Shown piece by piece: positions 10,228 to 22,693 of a stretch of DNA of 64,000 nucleotides. The notes beneath the pieces are model-generated. The model saw only the letters and a program-made list of their open reading frames with translations, searched no databases and was not told the origin of the DNA. This DNA comes from Neoechinorhynchus agilis (taxonomy: Eukaryota; Acanthocephala). How positions within the stretch are numbered: the stretch's first letter is position 1; the number at the start of each line of letters is the position of its first letter. Both the position numbers and the translations under genes were made by a program. The stretch lies in assembly GCA_051530055.1 (NCBI GenBank), contig CM121342.1, positions 2,356,001 to 2,420,000 on the forward strand, read 5' to 3'.

Positions 10228-11984
10228 TCCAAACTTGATATATCCGCTGTTCTCATATCACTGATAATTTTTAAATTAAAAACTCGGTCAAACGTCCTTC
10301 GTTTAATTGTTCTCTATTTACTTCCAACTAATCTACCCGGACGGATATTTCCAACCCGACCAGCGGCCGAACCCCTAATACAAAATAAACAACCGCAGTC
10401 TTTGAACAAATCTGAACTCGAGTGTAAAAAACAGAATTCGGTGGAACCATAATATTAAAGAAATTGAATCAACTTTTCAAAGGTTTGCATTGACATTCTT
10501 CAATGAAATCGTCATGGTACTGTCAATTTCATCGAGCTTTTTTAGTCTATTCAAATAATTACAGCGGTCAAAAGTTCGAGGCTTTATATCCGTTGTTCTC
10601 ATATCACTGATAATTTTTAAATTAAAAACTCGGTCAAACGTCCTTAGTTTAATTGTTTTCTATTTACTTCCAACTTATCTACCCGGACGGATATTTCCAA
10701 CCCGACCAGCGGCCGAACCCCTAATACAAAATAAACAACCGCAGTCTTTGAACAAATCTGAACTCGAGTGTAAAAAACAAACTCGGCGGATCCATAATAT
10801 TAAAGAAATTGAATCAACTTTTCAAAGGTTTGCATTGACATTCGTCAATGAAATCGTCATGGTACTGTCAATTTTATCGAGCTTTTTTAGTCTATTCAAA
10901 TAATTACAGCGGTCAAAAGTTCGAGGCTTTATATCCGCTGTTCTCATATCACTGATAATTTTTAAATTAAAAACTCGGTCAAACGTCCTTCGTTTAATTT
11001 TTGTCTATTAGCTCTTCTCTCTCTCGTCAACTCAATCGTTCTCTCATTCGTTAACCCGCATTCATTGAACAAATCTGAACTCGAGTGTAAAAAACAGAAT
11101 TCGGTGGAACCATAATATTAAAGAAATTGAATCAACTTTTTAAAGGTTTGCATTGACATTCTTCAATGAAATCGTCATGGTACTGTCAATTTCATCGAGC
11201 TTTTTTAGTCTATTCAAATAATTACAGCGGTCAAAAGTTCGAGGCTTTATATCCGTTGTTCTCATATCACTGATAATTTTTAAATTAAAAACTCGGTCAA
11301 ACGTCCTTCGTTTAATTTTTGTCTATTAGCTCTTCTCTCTCTCGTCAACTCAATCGTTCTCTCATTCGTTAACCCGCATTCATTGAACAAATCTGAACTC
11401 GAGTGTAAAAAACAGAATTCGGTGGATCCATAATATTAAAGAAATTGAATCAACTTTTTAAGGGTTTGCATTGACAACCTTCAATGAAATCGTCATGGTA
11501 CTGTCAATTTCATCGAGCTTTTTTAGTCTATTCAAATAATTACAGCGGTCAAAAGTTCGAGGCTTTATATCCGCTGTTCTCATATCACTGATAATTTTTA
11601 AATTAAAAACTCGGTCAAACGTCCTTCGTTTAATTGTTCTCTATTTACTTCCAACTTATCTACCCGGACGGATATTTCCAACCCGACCAGCGGCCGAACC
11701 TCTAATACAAAATAAACAACCGCATTCATTGAACAAATCTGAACTCGAGTGTAAAAAACAAACTCGGCGGATCCATAATATTAAAGAAATTAAATCAACT
11801 TTTCAAAGGTTTGCATTGACATTCGTCAATGAAATCGTCATGGTACTGTCAATTTTATCGAGCTTTTTTAGTCTATTTAAATAATTACAGCGGTCAAAAG
11901 TTCGAGGCTTTATATCCGCTGTTCTCATATCACTGATAATTTTTAAATTAAAAACTCGGTCAAACGTCCTTCGTTTAATTGTTG
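10228..11984 (+). repeat. Tandem array of ~318 and ~345 bp units, left part
   Basis: The landmark CTGATAATTTTTAAATT recurs at about 10261, 10606, 10952, 11270, 11588 and 11933, so the spacing is 345, 346, 318, 318 and 345. A core of about 245 bp, from GAACAAATCTGAACTCGAG to AAACGTCCTT, is common to all units. The remainder is of two kinds. The longer units carry a block with CTACCCGGACGGATATTTCC. The shorter units carry CTCTCGTCAACTCAATCG instead. Units differ by only a few bases, so the array is young or homogenised. Confidence 0.85.
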
Positions 11985-14900
11985 TCTATTAGCTGTTCTC
12001 TCTCTCGTCAACCCAATCGTTCTCTCTCTCGTCAACTCAATCGTTCTCTCTCTCGTCAACTCAATCGTTCTCTCTCGTCAACTCAACGGTTCTCTCTCGT
12101 CAACTCAAAGATTCTCTCGACAAATCAACGTTCTCTCTCTCGTCAACGTTCTCTCTCGACAACGTTCTCTCTCTCGTCCGTCATAAACACTTGCAATCAA
12201 TGCCGAGGCCAAAGCTCCCAACCACCAAGCTCGTCCCCTGTTACATGGACGATTGTCCGGTTAAAACTCAAATATTCGTCACAAATACTTGGGCAATAAA
12301 CAGGAAATTTATTTGCGGTTTCTGTGCAGCCGCCTTGCTCAAACCGTGTTCTCCGTTTCCCCCCCTTCCCAATAAGTACTCAACCACTAACCATTCCCAA
12401 ACCCCTAATCCCCAACCCCTTCCATCTTCAGTCTCCCCACCCCAAACCTACTCTTCTCCCTCGCTTAACTCTTTAAATACTGTCCACCCACCCTTAGCTG
12501 TCGGCGCCCTCCAAGACTCCTCTCCACACTCAAATTCGACTACTCCTCAACAATCTTCTCCCTTCCTTAATTCCGTTCCTATCATCTCTCATACCTCCCT
12601 TCCCTCGTCCCTGCACTCTAAGTCTCACTCTGGTCCACCATTAAAACCGAACCCCACCCTTCCTCCTCGGCATCATCTCAATCCTCCAACTGCTAGAAAA
12701 AACCATAAACCCCTCTCATCCTTCTAAAATTACGTTTCAACATTAGCCCCATCAAAACCTACCACCTTCTCTCCTGTATCTCGATTTTCTAGTAAAAAAG
12801 CACACACCCCTACCATCCTTCAACGACTACATTAAGCATCCCTCGCCTCGTAAATTAACTCCTCCTAAACCCCTCTCATCCTTGCCTCCACTCATCTCTC
12901 ATCTGCCTAAAACCACTAATTCGCACCCTACCAAATCTGGAAATTTTCGCTTCGCCCCACAAAAGCGAAAAATGCCTTGGACGCGCACACTACCTCACCT
13001 CTTATCACCACCTCTTCAACTCCCGATATCCTCTCCCCCCGAGTTCATCCCGCATACGCAGTTCCCACCCCTATGGTCCCTACACTCAAATAACCCCTTA
13101 CTACAGTGTCCACCCACGAATCCATTACCCCCGAACAACATCATTGGTCAATTCCCATCCCTTCTCTCTCTGCGCAGCTTCAATCCTCTCCGTCAGTGTC
13201 CACCCCTCGTGTGCCTTCTAAACAACCCTTTCCAATAATCTTTTATTCTAACATCCGCAGCCTCCTCCCCAAAGTGGATGAGCTCCATATAGTTTGCCTC
13301 TTATTGCAACGCCGACATCCTTGTAATTACGGAAACATGGCTCTCACCCCATAGCAAATTATCTGCCTTCCTTCCAAACTTTCAAGCTTTTCACCTCACA
13401 AGGGACTTCCGAAACAGGGGGAGGCATATCAATCTTCATCCGCGCCTCTCTCCCTTACCATTGCTCTTCACCCTACCTTTTCATCTCCGACGATATTGAA
13501 AGGCTTCACATCCAACTTCATCTCCCCCCCCCGCAATGGCCAACGTGAGATCTCTATCGATGGCCTTTATCGCCTCAGATCACTTCATCATATTGGGCGA
13601 TTTTAACAAATTGCTGATTCCGCCCTCGCTCTCTCATCTTTCCCAACTCGTTACTTTCCCCACACGCTTCTCCTCCCGCCTAGATAAAATTTTCTCAAAC
13701 ATCAGGCAATACTCGTGCACTACCAAACTCCCCCGATCGCCTCGTCTGACCATTTCTACGTCCTTCTCTCCCCCTCATCACCTCAAAAACGTTCCTTTCC
13801 CGACTCCTACGTTGTCTGGGATAAACGTGATCATCATACCCACTCCTTTGCTCCATGTGTCAATTCTTATCACGCAAACCGCTATACCATCTTTAGCCCC
13901 GACTCCTCGATTGCAATGGGCTCTTTGTTAAATCTTATAGAATCTGCAATGAAGACCTCCTTTCCGCGCAAAACAATACGAATCTCGAACCGCGAACCTC
14001 CATGGTTCTCGCCTTTTCCAAAAACTCTTCAAATGCAGGTCACCAAAGCTTTTCGGTCATGCAATCCCGCTTACCTCTCCCTCCACCCCACACTAACCAA
14101 ACGCATCCGTATAGCCCAAATTATTCCTCTCATCTCGTCTCTCGTCCGTTCCCAATCGAAGCTGGAAGCGTGAAATAAAAAATGTCACTGGTCTTAGTAG
14201 ATCCACGCTCTTCGCATCTCTCCCCAAATCTGATCTCCTCTCAATCCTCAACACCATGAATAAAAACCTCTGCCCTCCCCAAACCTCCTCTCCATTGTCC
14301 CAACCTCCCTTCTCACTTTCGGACCCGCCCATTCATACATGCCCTTCCTTATTTTCCCCTCTCGAAATCCTAGAGATCCTTAAACGCCTGCCGCCATTCT
14401 TCTCCTAATTCGACTATCCCAAATTGGGCCATTCGTTTCATCATCCCGGAACTTATCGATCCTCTAACGCACATAACGAACCTTAGCTTTCTATTGGGCT
14501 CTTTCCCATCGTGTCTTAAGGAAGCCCGTGTCGTCCCCCTACCCAAAAGCGATAAACCGATTTCCCCCACATCCTTTCGTCCCATCTCTATCCTCTCACC
14601 TTTCTCTAAAATCTTTGAAAAATGTTTTAAAACCCGCATACTTCCCTTCTTCCTCAAAAACATCTCCCCTTCCCAATTCGCTTTCCGTCCCAATTAATCT
14701 TGTTCTGATGCACTCCTCTGCATCTACGATACGTGCGCAGCTTAGATTCCAATCCAGCATCAACCGTACGTCTCGTGCAACTAAATATTTCCAGGGCGTT
14801 TGAGTCGGTAGATCACTCCCTCTTAAAGCGCCGTACTTTCCCCTCTCCTCTTTGACATTTTTCTAAATGATCTCCATCCCCTCGCTCCCCCTACCAAATA

Positions 14901-15665
14901 TTTTCTTTATGCAGATGACCTTACAGTCATTTCCATCGCATCTCCCTCTCTCCCTCTCCACAACCATGGACGAGCTCAACCATCTAATTTCCTCGCTCTC
15001 CATCCTAAACCTCTCCCTAAAATTATCAAAATCTTTTGAGCTTGTCCTCCACATTTCCAAACGCAATCTTATCCCCGCGCCTCTCCCTCTCCCCATCCAA
15101 CGTTCCTCTTCTCTCCGAATACTGGGCCTGACTTTCCAAGAAAACCTTAAATGGGATGCCCACATTTCATTTACACTCTCTAAAACAAACCCTCGTCTTT
15201 ACCTCCTCAAACTCCTCCGGCTTCTCGGCGTATCCCCTAAACACCTTGATCACTTTTATCTTTCTGCCATCCTTCCTATCCTTACATACGCCTTCCCCAC
15301 TTTCCTCGCCCTTTCCGTCAATTCTCTCCATTCCCTCGAAACCTTCCACAGGAGAGCAGCGAGAATATGCGGGACTTCACTCCCTCCCCTCGGCGCCCAC
15401 CTCCACTCCATTTTCTCAAAAAACGCCCTCCGCCTTCTTCAAGCCCCTCCACAATTTTCTTCCCACATCTCTAAATACTCTTCCCTCGTAAACACCCGGA
15501 TCCCAAACCTTTTTCATCTCCACCTCACTCGTACCACCCTCTACCAAAAATCTTTCTTCCCCCAGGCCCAATCTTTCCTTAACAACCGGAGAACGAGGAA
15601 CGACTCCCCCAGACACCTTCAGCAAAGATAGATGCTGGCAAGTGTATGGATCGTTCTTCTTAATT
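11985..15665 (+). mobile_element. Decayed CR1/L2-like LINE embedded in the tandem array
   Basis: A pyrimidine-rich, GC-richer stretch unlike its surroundings. It opens with 180 bp of CTCTCTCGTCAACTCAA repeats. Next comes an ORF1-like frame (about 12191-12727) with spaced Cys pairs (CNQC, then CYMDDC, then CGFC) like the PHD-type finger of CR1 ORF1, followed by a Pro/Ser-rich stretch. An endonuclease-like part follows: IIFYSNIRSLLPKVDEL near 13240, then a GDFNK block near 13600. Last is a reverse transcriptase: VVPLPKSDKPISPTSFRPIS near 14530, LSPLLFDIF near 14840, YADD at 14908-14919, then FHRRAARICG near 15350. The coding parts lie in several frames, so the copy is dead, with several frameshifts (for example between the YADD region and upstream RT). 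The clade is inferred from motif style. Confidence 0.8.
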
Positions 15666-16213
15666 AATAAAACGTGTTTATTAACTTATCTATCCGGACG
15701 GATATTTCCACATCGACCAGCGACCGAACCCATTATATAAAATAAATAAACGCATTCTTTGAACAAATCTGAACTCGAGTGTAAAAAACAAACTCGGCGG
15801 ATCCATAATATTAAAGAAATTGAATCAACTTTTCAAAGGTTTGCATTGACAACCTTCAATGAAATCGTCATGGTAATGTCAATTTCATCGAGCTTTTTTT
15901 AGTCGATTCAAATAATTACAGCGGTCAAAAGTTCGAGGCTTTATATCCGCTGTTCTCATATCACTGATAATTTTTAAATTAAAAACTCGGTCAAACGTCC
16001 TTAGTTTAATTGTTTTCTATTTACTTCCAACTTATCCACCCGGACGGATATTTCCGAACTCGAGTGTAAAAAACAGAATTCGGTGGAACCATAATATTAA
16101 AGAAATTGAATCAACTTTTCAAAGGTTTGCATTGACATTCTTCAATGAAATGGTCATGGTACTGTGAATTTTATCGAGCTTTTTTAGTCTATTTAAATAA
16201 TTACAGCGGTCAA
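15666..16213 (+). repeat. Tandem array, right part
   Basis: Right after the LINE the array resumes with CTATCCGGACGGATATTTCC, the block typical of the longer units. One full unit follows (landmark at about 15964) and then a shortened one that ends at about 16213. So the LINE sits exactly where the two unit types differ: its left side matches the short type and its right side the long type. Confidence 0.8.
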
Positions 16214-16587
16214 ATCTTCATCTTTTAAATTCGCTGTTGCTGATAAACTCATTTTCTCCGAATTCATGTTTGTGTTTTTATGAGTTAATGCGAGTGCGGT
16301 TGTATCCATCATCAATCCAACTTTTTATACTATGTACAAATAAAAGAATTAAAAAGCTAAAATTTAAATTTTGTAAAATTGAATTTCACTGTTTCAATGG
16401 TTCTTATGGTAAAAACGCTGGTAACTCTTTTGTCTAGAAAATGTCAAGAACTAGAGCACAAAAGATGACATCCACGTTCTTATTGTTCCGAAATGCAAGC
16501 GAAGAAAAGGAGTTTTAAAATCAACACCCCTCAATGTCACTTTTCTTTGGAAAAAAGACAAAAGGATACATTCAAAACGCTGAAAGG

Positions 16588-16655
16588 ACAACACCGGGGA
16601 TAGGATTCGCCAACGTGCAATGAAATTCATCCCGGTGACAATGATATATGACAAA
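16588..16655 (-). repeat. Dispersed repeat family 'R2' in arm A
   Basis: On the minus strand it reads GTCATATATCATTGTC, then CGTTGGCGAATCCTATCCCC and GGTGTTGTC. The same blocks occur in arm A' (38622-38687) and, as a long foldback, in arms B and B' (about 28620-28830 and 43505-43720). Copies in A and B are therefore related by family as well as by the large duplication. Confidence 0.7.
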
Positions 16656-16789
16656 TAAAATAGTTACCATATTTTCTAACCTGCAGGAGATGGTGAAGTC
16701 ATAAAAACTTTCTTTGTCTTATATTCGCAGTTATATTTCTATCTAAAAACGAAACTTACGTTCGCTGAAAAAAGACAAATTGCAAGAAA

Positions 16790-17002
16790 ATGGGTTCAAA
16801 AGCCGTTGTAGTTGCTAAACCGATAATTAGTAAGCGCATATTTGTAGTAAACACCATACAAATTTTGGCATTTATGTCCATCGCCTGCGCTCATATAATA
16901 ATGGCACTTATCACAATGCCGTTATGGAGCTTCAGAGCATATGTATATGAAGATACTAAGACTTTGGAAGAAAATCCTTGGTGGAAAATATGGGATACGT
17001 GA
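16790..17002 (+). CDS. Small predicted membrane protein in the replaced cassette of arm A
   Basis: A 70-codon frame. A basic start (MGSKAVVVAKPIISKR) is followed by a hydrophobic segment of about 30 residues (VNTIQILAFMSIACAHIIMA and on), then an acidic, Trp-rich tail ending NPWWKIWDT. The second residue is Gly, so N-myristoylation is conceivable but unproven. The promoter and the first three codons are shared with the frame at 38484 in arm A'. Directly after ATGGGTTCA the two become unrelated. No family was recognised. Confidence 0.5.
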   Translation: MGSKAVVVAKPIISKRIFVVNTIQILAFMSIACAHIIMALITMPLWSFRAYVYEDTKTLEENPWWKIWDT

Positions 17003-18243
17003 TTCTAATACAGACCACGAACATATTGTGATTGTTTCATTGAATCGAAAGTGGAATATCTCTTATTTTAATAAATGATACTTTCGCTCACTCATTCATG
17101 TAAATGCGATATTAGCTTCTTCAAGTACGTGCCAAATCTTCTAAATTATACAAAGGGTAAATAAATGGAGAATAGTCTGCCGTCCACTGAAGTTATTGGT
17201 TAGTAAGCCACTTTAATAATCCTTTTTCGAGAACCAATCAAATTAAATACCTTTTAGTCAAATCAGAAAAAAATTGAGTTTATTGCTTTTATGGTAATAT
17301 AAGTTGCTTCCAGAAATTATGTACAATAATCAAACACGAAGTTAAAGATTTAATGCTGTTAGACGAAAAAATTTTAAACTTAATTTTTTAACAAAAAGCT
17401 TAAAGGAACTATATATAGTTTTATTTAGATTAAATGCACCTTGGAATCGTTCTTAGGATAAAAGTGGGAAAATTTTAGTTCAGCCAATGAATAATTTTTT
17501 TGCGATGAAAAATCAAGTGATATTACCACAATTGTCTGACATTTCCAATGCTTTTATTAATAATTCGCAGTGCGTATCTAGCCTGGAATTCGACTTATTG
17601 TCAATGACAAACTATTTCTACGCAGACAACAAATTTTGATTCATATAAGAGTACCCTTAGAACTCACAATAAAAACAAAGTCGACGAGCATAAAGATATA
17701 AATTTCTTATTAACTTTAAGGAAAAGCAACCGAAGAAAGTAAATCCTTCATAGTATTTAAATGAAAGATAAAAGTGAATTTACAATTCCGTGTATAAATT
17801 AAAGTGCAAACAATTAATAATCTTAAATTTGCGACGAATCATCAGCTATTATCTTTGTTACATATTCGGTAATAAAATTATGCTTAAATATCACGGCATT
17901 CTAAAATTATTTCCACAACGCATAGTCCACAGCAAGTCTGATAAAATTTATCGTAACTTTAAATCTCATTGTGTAATCGCAATTTTTTTTAATGTTTCCA
18001 AGATTTTAAGACTAATTTTTTAATAAGCCATATCAATTCCTTTATACTACTTTAAACCAATATGAAAACTTCGTGTTCGATTAAAAATGTCCTCGTGCAC
18101 TGCACGAATCTCATTGATGCCGTTAGGATTTAGATAATCCGCAATCGATTTGAAAAGAACTAACCAAACAAAATGTGCATAAGAAGATTGACTAAGCACA
18201 ACAAAAGAGTCTTTAAGATCATATTTATGTTTTCGAAACGATA
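17003..18243. other. Non-coding remainder of the A cassette and shared flank
   Basis: Up to about 17815 the sequence is found only in arm A. From there on (CAAACAATTAATAATC) it matches A' again. A short frame at 17790-18023 crosses this border and is not trusted. I see no gene. Confidence 0.5.
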
Positions 18244-18836
18244 TTGAAGAAGGAATGCGGGATTACAGGAAAAACACATATTTTAAATTCCGCTGCCATT
18301 AATACCGAAATTCTCGACAGTGCATTGCGTCAAACATCGGATTGTAAGGCTATCGTTAGCAGCTCTGATATCCGAGAATATTTTTTCTTACTTGGAAGCA
18401 GAATCATTCCTCCAAAAGAGACACTTCCATGATCAAAAAGGGCATTATCTTAGACATCGAGGGAGATGTATGTCAGTGATAAGGAAAACAGGAAAAGTGT
18501 AAGCTTGCAAAGTAATCGTAAATCTGACATCGCCAGAACGCGGACTGATAACAAAAGAAATATCAGCGAAAAATGAGCTGGACAATCTGAAGCATTCGCG
18601 ACAGTCTGTGTTTTCCTTGAAGAAGTCACAAAACACATAAAGATGGCTCATAGAGCAGTCGGAAGATCTTATTGTGTAAGTAAATCCTTCCACGATCTCA
18701 AACGCTTTGCAAGGCGTAATAAAAAACTTGTTTTGAAAAATCCTCAGACCAAATTTAAATTGAATAACGGCTTTAAAAATATGATAATGTCTAGTTTAAC
18801 GCAAAATTTGACAAAATTAGCGACAATTTCTTTTTA
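18244..18836 (+). other. Short open frames shared by both A arms, coding status unclear
   Basis: Frames at 18244-18432 (62 codons) and 18643-18837 (64 codons; start MAHRAVGRSYCVSKSFHDLK, then a basic stretch) are identical in arm A'. They could be exons of one gene, but I could not find a convincing donor-acceptor set. Identity between arms proves nothing about coding, because non-coding DNA is equally conserved there. Confidence 0.25.
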
Positions 18837-19454
18837 AGCGTCGACCTGAAGGTTCACGACAATCCGTCTAAGTTTATGGCTGTGTAAAAGGTATGCAACA
18901 TGGATGGTAAGAATACCTTTTCTTCTCCTGACTTACAACTTAACGTCTTTAAACTAAGTATTTTATTTTCATAGGTAAGATACTTTTGTACGCCGATTAA
19001 CTCTCGAATAAATTTACAGAAAGTGCACTTATAAAATTTGCGGAATTTCTTGCTATCAATCGCAAATAAGGTTTTTTTTAAATATTTATCGTTGAGTCTT
19101 ACAGTTATAAGCGCCACTAAAAGATCTTCTTATTCTAGCGAAACTTGCTTAAATTTGAGATGATTTTGTGTAAATTAATAAATAACACGGAATAAATTTT
19201 TGAAACTTAAATGCCACATTAATATCAAACAATGAAAGTTAATTTTAGATTTCATCAAATCAAAGCAATCTTAAATAAAAAATCATAATACTGAAAATTA
19301 ATAATTGTTTTGTTTTATTGGAAAGAGTAATACCTTTAGTCTGATTAAATAGAATTTCTGTCTATATGTCAAAGTGGAAATCTTGCATAAATGTTAATTT
19401 CTGTTAAATTCTCAGTTCTCTCAAGATGATCGAGATAAAAAGGAGATATGAAGT

Positions 19455-19676
19455 ATGAATATTTCTTTCAAGCTTCCGGTCGTCATTTTAGCATTACTCT
19501 TAATAATACAAAAATTCACGTTGATAATCGAATTTATGGTTGACCATTTCATTTCTAATAAAAATCAAGATGGCAAAATACACAACCAAGCAAGAACAGA
19601 TTTTCTCAAAAATGAGCATAAATTCTCCCAAATCTTTTATCTTTTTATCAGGCTAACTTTGGAAATAATTTTTTAA
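19455..19676 (+). CDS. Small hydrophobic protein, copy in arm A
   Basis: A 73-codon frame with a hydrophobic N-terminus (LPVVILALLLIIQKFTLIIE), a polar middle and a second hydrophobic end (FYLFIRLTLEIIF). It could be a signal-anchor or two-pass membrane peptide. The same frame is intact in A' (35985-36206, minus). No family was recognised, and chance opening in AT-rich DNA cannot be excluded. Confidence 0.35.
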   Translation: MNISFKLPVVILALLLIIQKFTLIIEFMVDHFISNKNQDGKIHNQARTDFLKNEHKFSQIFYLFIRLTLEIIF

Positions 19677-20876
19677 ATAACTCGGAACATAGATGCGAGT
19701 ATCAGACTAACATTTTATTTATCTTCCTCAAAGGAAACGAATCTGTTTAATTAAAGAAAAATTAACCGAAGACGACGTACTGCATAAATTTTTTTTATGG
19801 ATTAATGCAAGAGAGCATGGCCTACCGATCTCTTGTTGTGCGAATCAATAATTAGGCGATAGTAAAAGAAATTACCACAATAATCCTTACAATTCGTTTT
19901 ATAGCGTAAAAATGTTCAAGAAAGCTTTTAGTGTACTAAACGGTGACACTTTTTTGCACCATCGGCGCTGAATACACTAGCGACAAACATTAAAAGCTAA
20001 CAGCAGATATATTTTTTCAAAAATTTAAATGGCATTGTGCGATTTTAGTTTTGGAATTCATATGTTTGATTATTTGTATTAAAACGCAATTTTCACTAAA
20101 TGGGAAAATCTACGTACAAAATGCTCGTTCAATTTAAGAAGGTCCTCAATTATGCTTTAATCGTTAAAAAATGTTTCGAAAATTTGCCTACAAACCTTTG
20201 ATATTACAAGATTGGTAAATATGGATACTTTTATTGGACTTCACTTTTTTTATACGTAGGAAACAGCGTAATTTCTTTAAATTCGAAACAAACGTGCATA
20301 GTATTCCATAAGTAAAAAATGTTAATTTTTAATCTCATTTTGTAAAGCTGAAAAGATTTAAAGGTTAATGTATTAACGAAACTCCATTTTTGGTACATGA
20401 CGTTTATTCCGAAGCAATCTTTAACCCTTAAGACTCGAACGATTTAATAAACCAAGATTTTGCCGACAAACTTTATAAAATTTATCGGCGGCTATCACAA
20501 GTTCGGCATTTTCAATACATTCTCATTGGTTGAAAAGTCAACAAATCTCAGAAGCCTCTGCGAATAGAAGAGTTTTTATAATAGAGACATGCTTTTCATT
20601 AATGCCGCTTCTTGCGAAAACCTCGATGCTAGGATAATTTCCATCGACTGACGAGACTTTGTTCAGTTCATCAACGGGAGGGCGGAAAATCATCAGAGGT
20701 ATTTCATTCGTCTTCTTGCGACGTGCAAAGGTTCATTAAAAGAGCAATAGAATGTTTCCTTTCATTACTACAGACGAAAAACATCATCTTTTTCATTATA
20801 TACATAAAACCCGGCGGCACATTCTGCTAAACATTTATCTCTTTAGGGCAGGAGACACAAAACGGGAAGTTCGCAC
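19677..20876. other. Arm A, no gene recognised
   Basis: AT-rich, only very short frames. No repeat family other than the arm duplication itself was seen. Confidence 0.4.
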
Positions 20877-21053
20877 ATGTTAAAGTATCGAACATTAGAG
20901 GATTATTTGGTTAGAATCGATTTTTAGAATTGATTATTAATCCACTTTTAGGTCGCTACCTTTAATCGCAAAAAGAAAAAGGAACGAAAAAAGAAAACAG
21001 ACGATACGGCTCCAATTTGTAAACTTGTCAGTGCCATTAAGAAACATGTATGA
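20877..21053 (+). CDS. Possible tiny two-exon gene for a lysine-rich peptide, arm A
   Basis: ATG at 20877, exon 1 to 20909, a 42-bp GT-AG intron ending TCCACTTTTAG, exon 2 from 20952 to the stop codon at 21053. The product is 43 residues: MLKYRTLEDYL, then VATFNRKKKKERKKK and a short tail ending AIKKHV. The intron has the size and acceptor style of the certain genes in this window. The same structure is intact in A' (34608-34784, minus). Too short to be certain. Confidence 0.35.
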
Positions 21054-21606
21054 GTCTTCTCAAACTTTATAAGATACAAAAAAGATTGAAAATTTTCAAT
21101 ATTAAAAGGTATTGAAGACAATTGAACAATGTGTAAATAAAGATATCCAGAACAATGTTCAATATATTCAGAGTCCTATTCCATGACTGTTGAGCACTGA
21201 TCGCAATCGATTTAAAATTGGTATAAATTTTGTTGGTTCATAAACGAGGTTATATATTCAATAAAATTCAACGAAGTTCTATGTTTCAGATATTTATTTA
21301 TCACAAATAGAAGCGGATAATGTTGTCAAAATCGTTTTATTGAAATCGATTTTCGCTTTATATTCTTCGTATTATCAAAACGTCTTAGTAATCCCTAAAG
21401 TAAATAAAATCGCAATTTATTTTCTTCGTTGCTTTATAGTCTCGACTAAAATGAAAATTAATTTTTTCAAAGTGATTTTGAAAATTCGTGAACTTTAAAA
21501 AATAGTTAGCTTCCTCAAAGTTGGGCAAATCGTCTTGTCAAAGCTGAGTACTTAAATCTGTGAACTAGATTTTGGACTATTTATTGTTATGAATCTATAA
21601 ACGCCC

Positions 21607-21819
21607 ATGGCAACCAATAATTTTTACTTCGTTGCTTACACCTTTTTCGTTGATATTCGTAGAATGAATCTTGCAAAATGGATAGCATTTCTGCTTGTTT
21701 CTATGGCTCTTTTTGTTGCTTACGTTTTATTTCTTCTTTCAATGGCCCTATACTGTAAGAAACAAAAGTTAAATAACGATATTTCCCAAGACGAACAATC
21801 GAGTGAAGAAACGAACTGA
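21607..21819 (+). CDS. Single-pass small membrane protein, copy in arm A
   Basis: A 70-codon frame: a polar start MATNNFYFVAY, a strong transmembrane helix (WIAFLLVSMALFVAYVLFLL), then a basic anchor (YCKKQK) and an acidic Ser/Glu tail. This is the layout of a type I or III small membrane protein with a cytosolic tail. It is identical in A' (33842-34054, minus). An upstream Met in MNLAKWIAF could also be the start. No family was recognised. Confidence 0.5.
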   Translation: MATNNFYFVAYTFFVDIRRMNLAKWIAFLLVSMALFVAYVLFLLSMALYCKKQKLNNDISQDEQSSEETN

Positions 21820-22693
21820 GAATGAAAATTTCCATTAAGTTTCATCTCTTTGATTGATGAATTTATTGCCGAGAATGAACGTGAGAAGCAATTACTTAAA
21901 TCCGTATAAAAAAGTAAAATCCAATTTCAAATAAACGCGATGTCGAATAGTCTTGTAAAATCTTTTCCTATAAAACAGAAACGACCTAATTTTTTCAGTA
22001 GGTATCAAATCAATTCGTTAGATGTAAATTGCTTTATAGATGGAATAGAAGAGCGTCGTTAATTTGCTTGATTATTTTTTTGCGAATATAGCTTTCATTG
22101 GCATCTTTTAAAAAAATTTCAACGTTTTCAGCTTAGAGAACAATTGAAGTTTTTTGATCCGATGCTAAGTAGTGCTTTTAAAACAATAAATATAATTTCA
22201 CAATCTTGATGGACTTATAATAATAACACGCTTATTTCTTAATCGAAAAAGTAATAGGACCAATGTACTTTTGGGTCTTTATCAACACTCGATTTCTGAT
22301 AGGTTAAATCAATGTTGATTATGGAGTGGATTACGGGTTCGGTTGGGTGAGAATTGGTGATTATTTCCGTGAGGTTGGCTCATTTCGGTTGATGGTATGG
22401 AAAAATGTGGGGGGGGGGCGGAGGTTGGAGAGGATGAAATTAATTGGGTTTAGGATTGTTTTGCTGATGTGAAAAGGGAACGACTTTAGAATTACTGTTT
22501 AAAGGCACTGATGGTTCCTTCGCCGATGAAAAAGTGACGAATTATTCGTCGTTTCCCGTTGATTAACGGACAAGTTCTGCCTTCTACATTAAATTGAGAT
22601 CTCCTGAAAGATGATCTCGTTTTAATAGAAATTGAAAGTCTAAATCAAAGTTAGTTGCGTTAAAGCATTCTATTATATTCCTCGTCGCTGGCA

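Larger units (their letters stand above)
16337..22693 (+). repeat. Inverted-repeat arm A (partner A' at 32970-38938)
   Basis: From CAAATAAAAGAATTAAAAAG at the left to TCCTCGTCGCTGGCA at the right, the sequence is repeated almost base for base on the opposite strand at 32970-38938. Examples are the 70-codon frame at 21607-21819 against 34054-33842, and 19455-19676 against 36206-35985. Only scattered single differences and one-base indels are seen, apart from one replaced block (about 16800-17815 here against 37858-38472). That block makes A about 390 bp longer than A'. Confidence 0.93.

Noticed and set aside
18854-19117. An 87-codon frame on the minus strand in arm A that looked like a gene.
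   Set aside because: It opens with GTG, and the A' copy has a one-base change in a run of A that shifts the frame, while everything around it is conserved.
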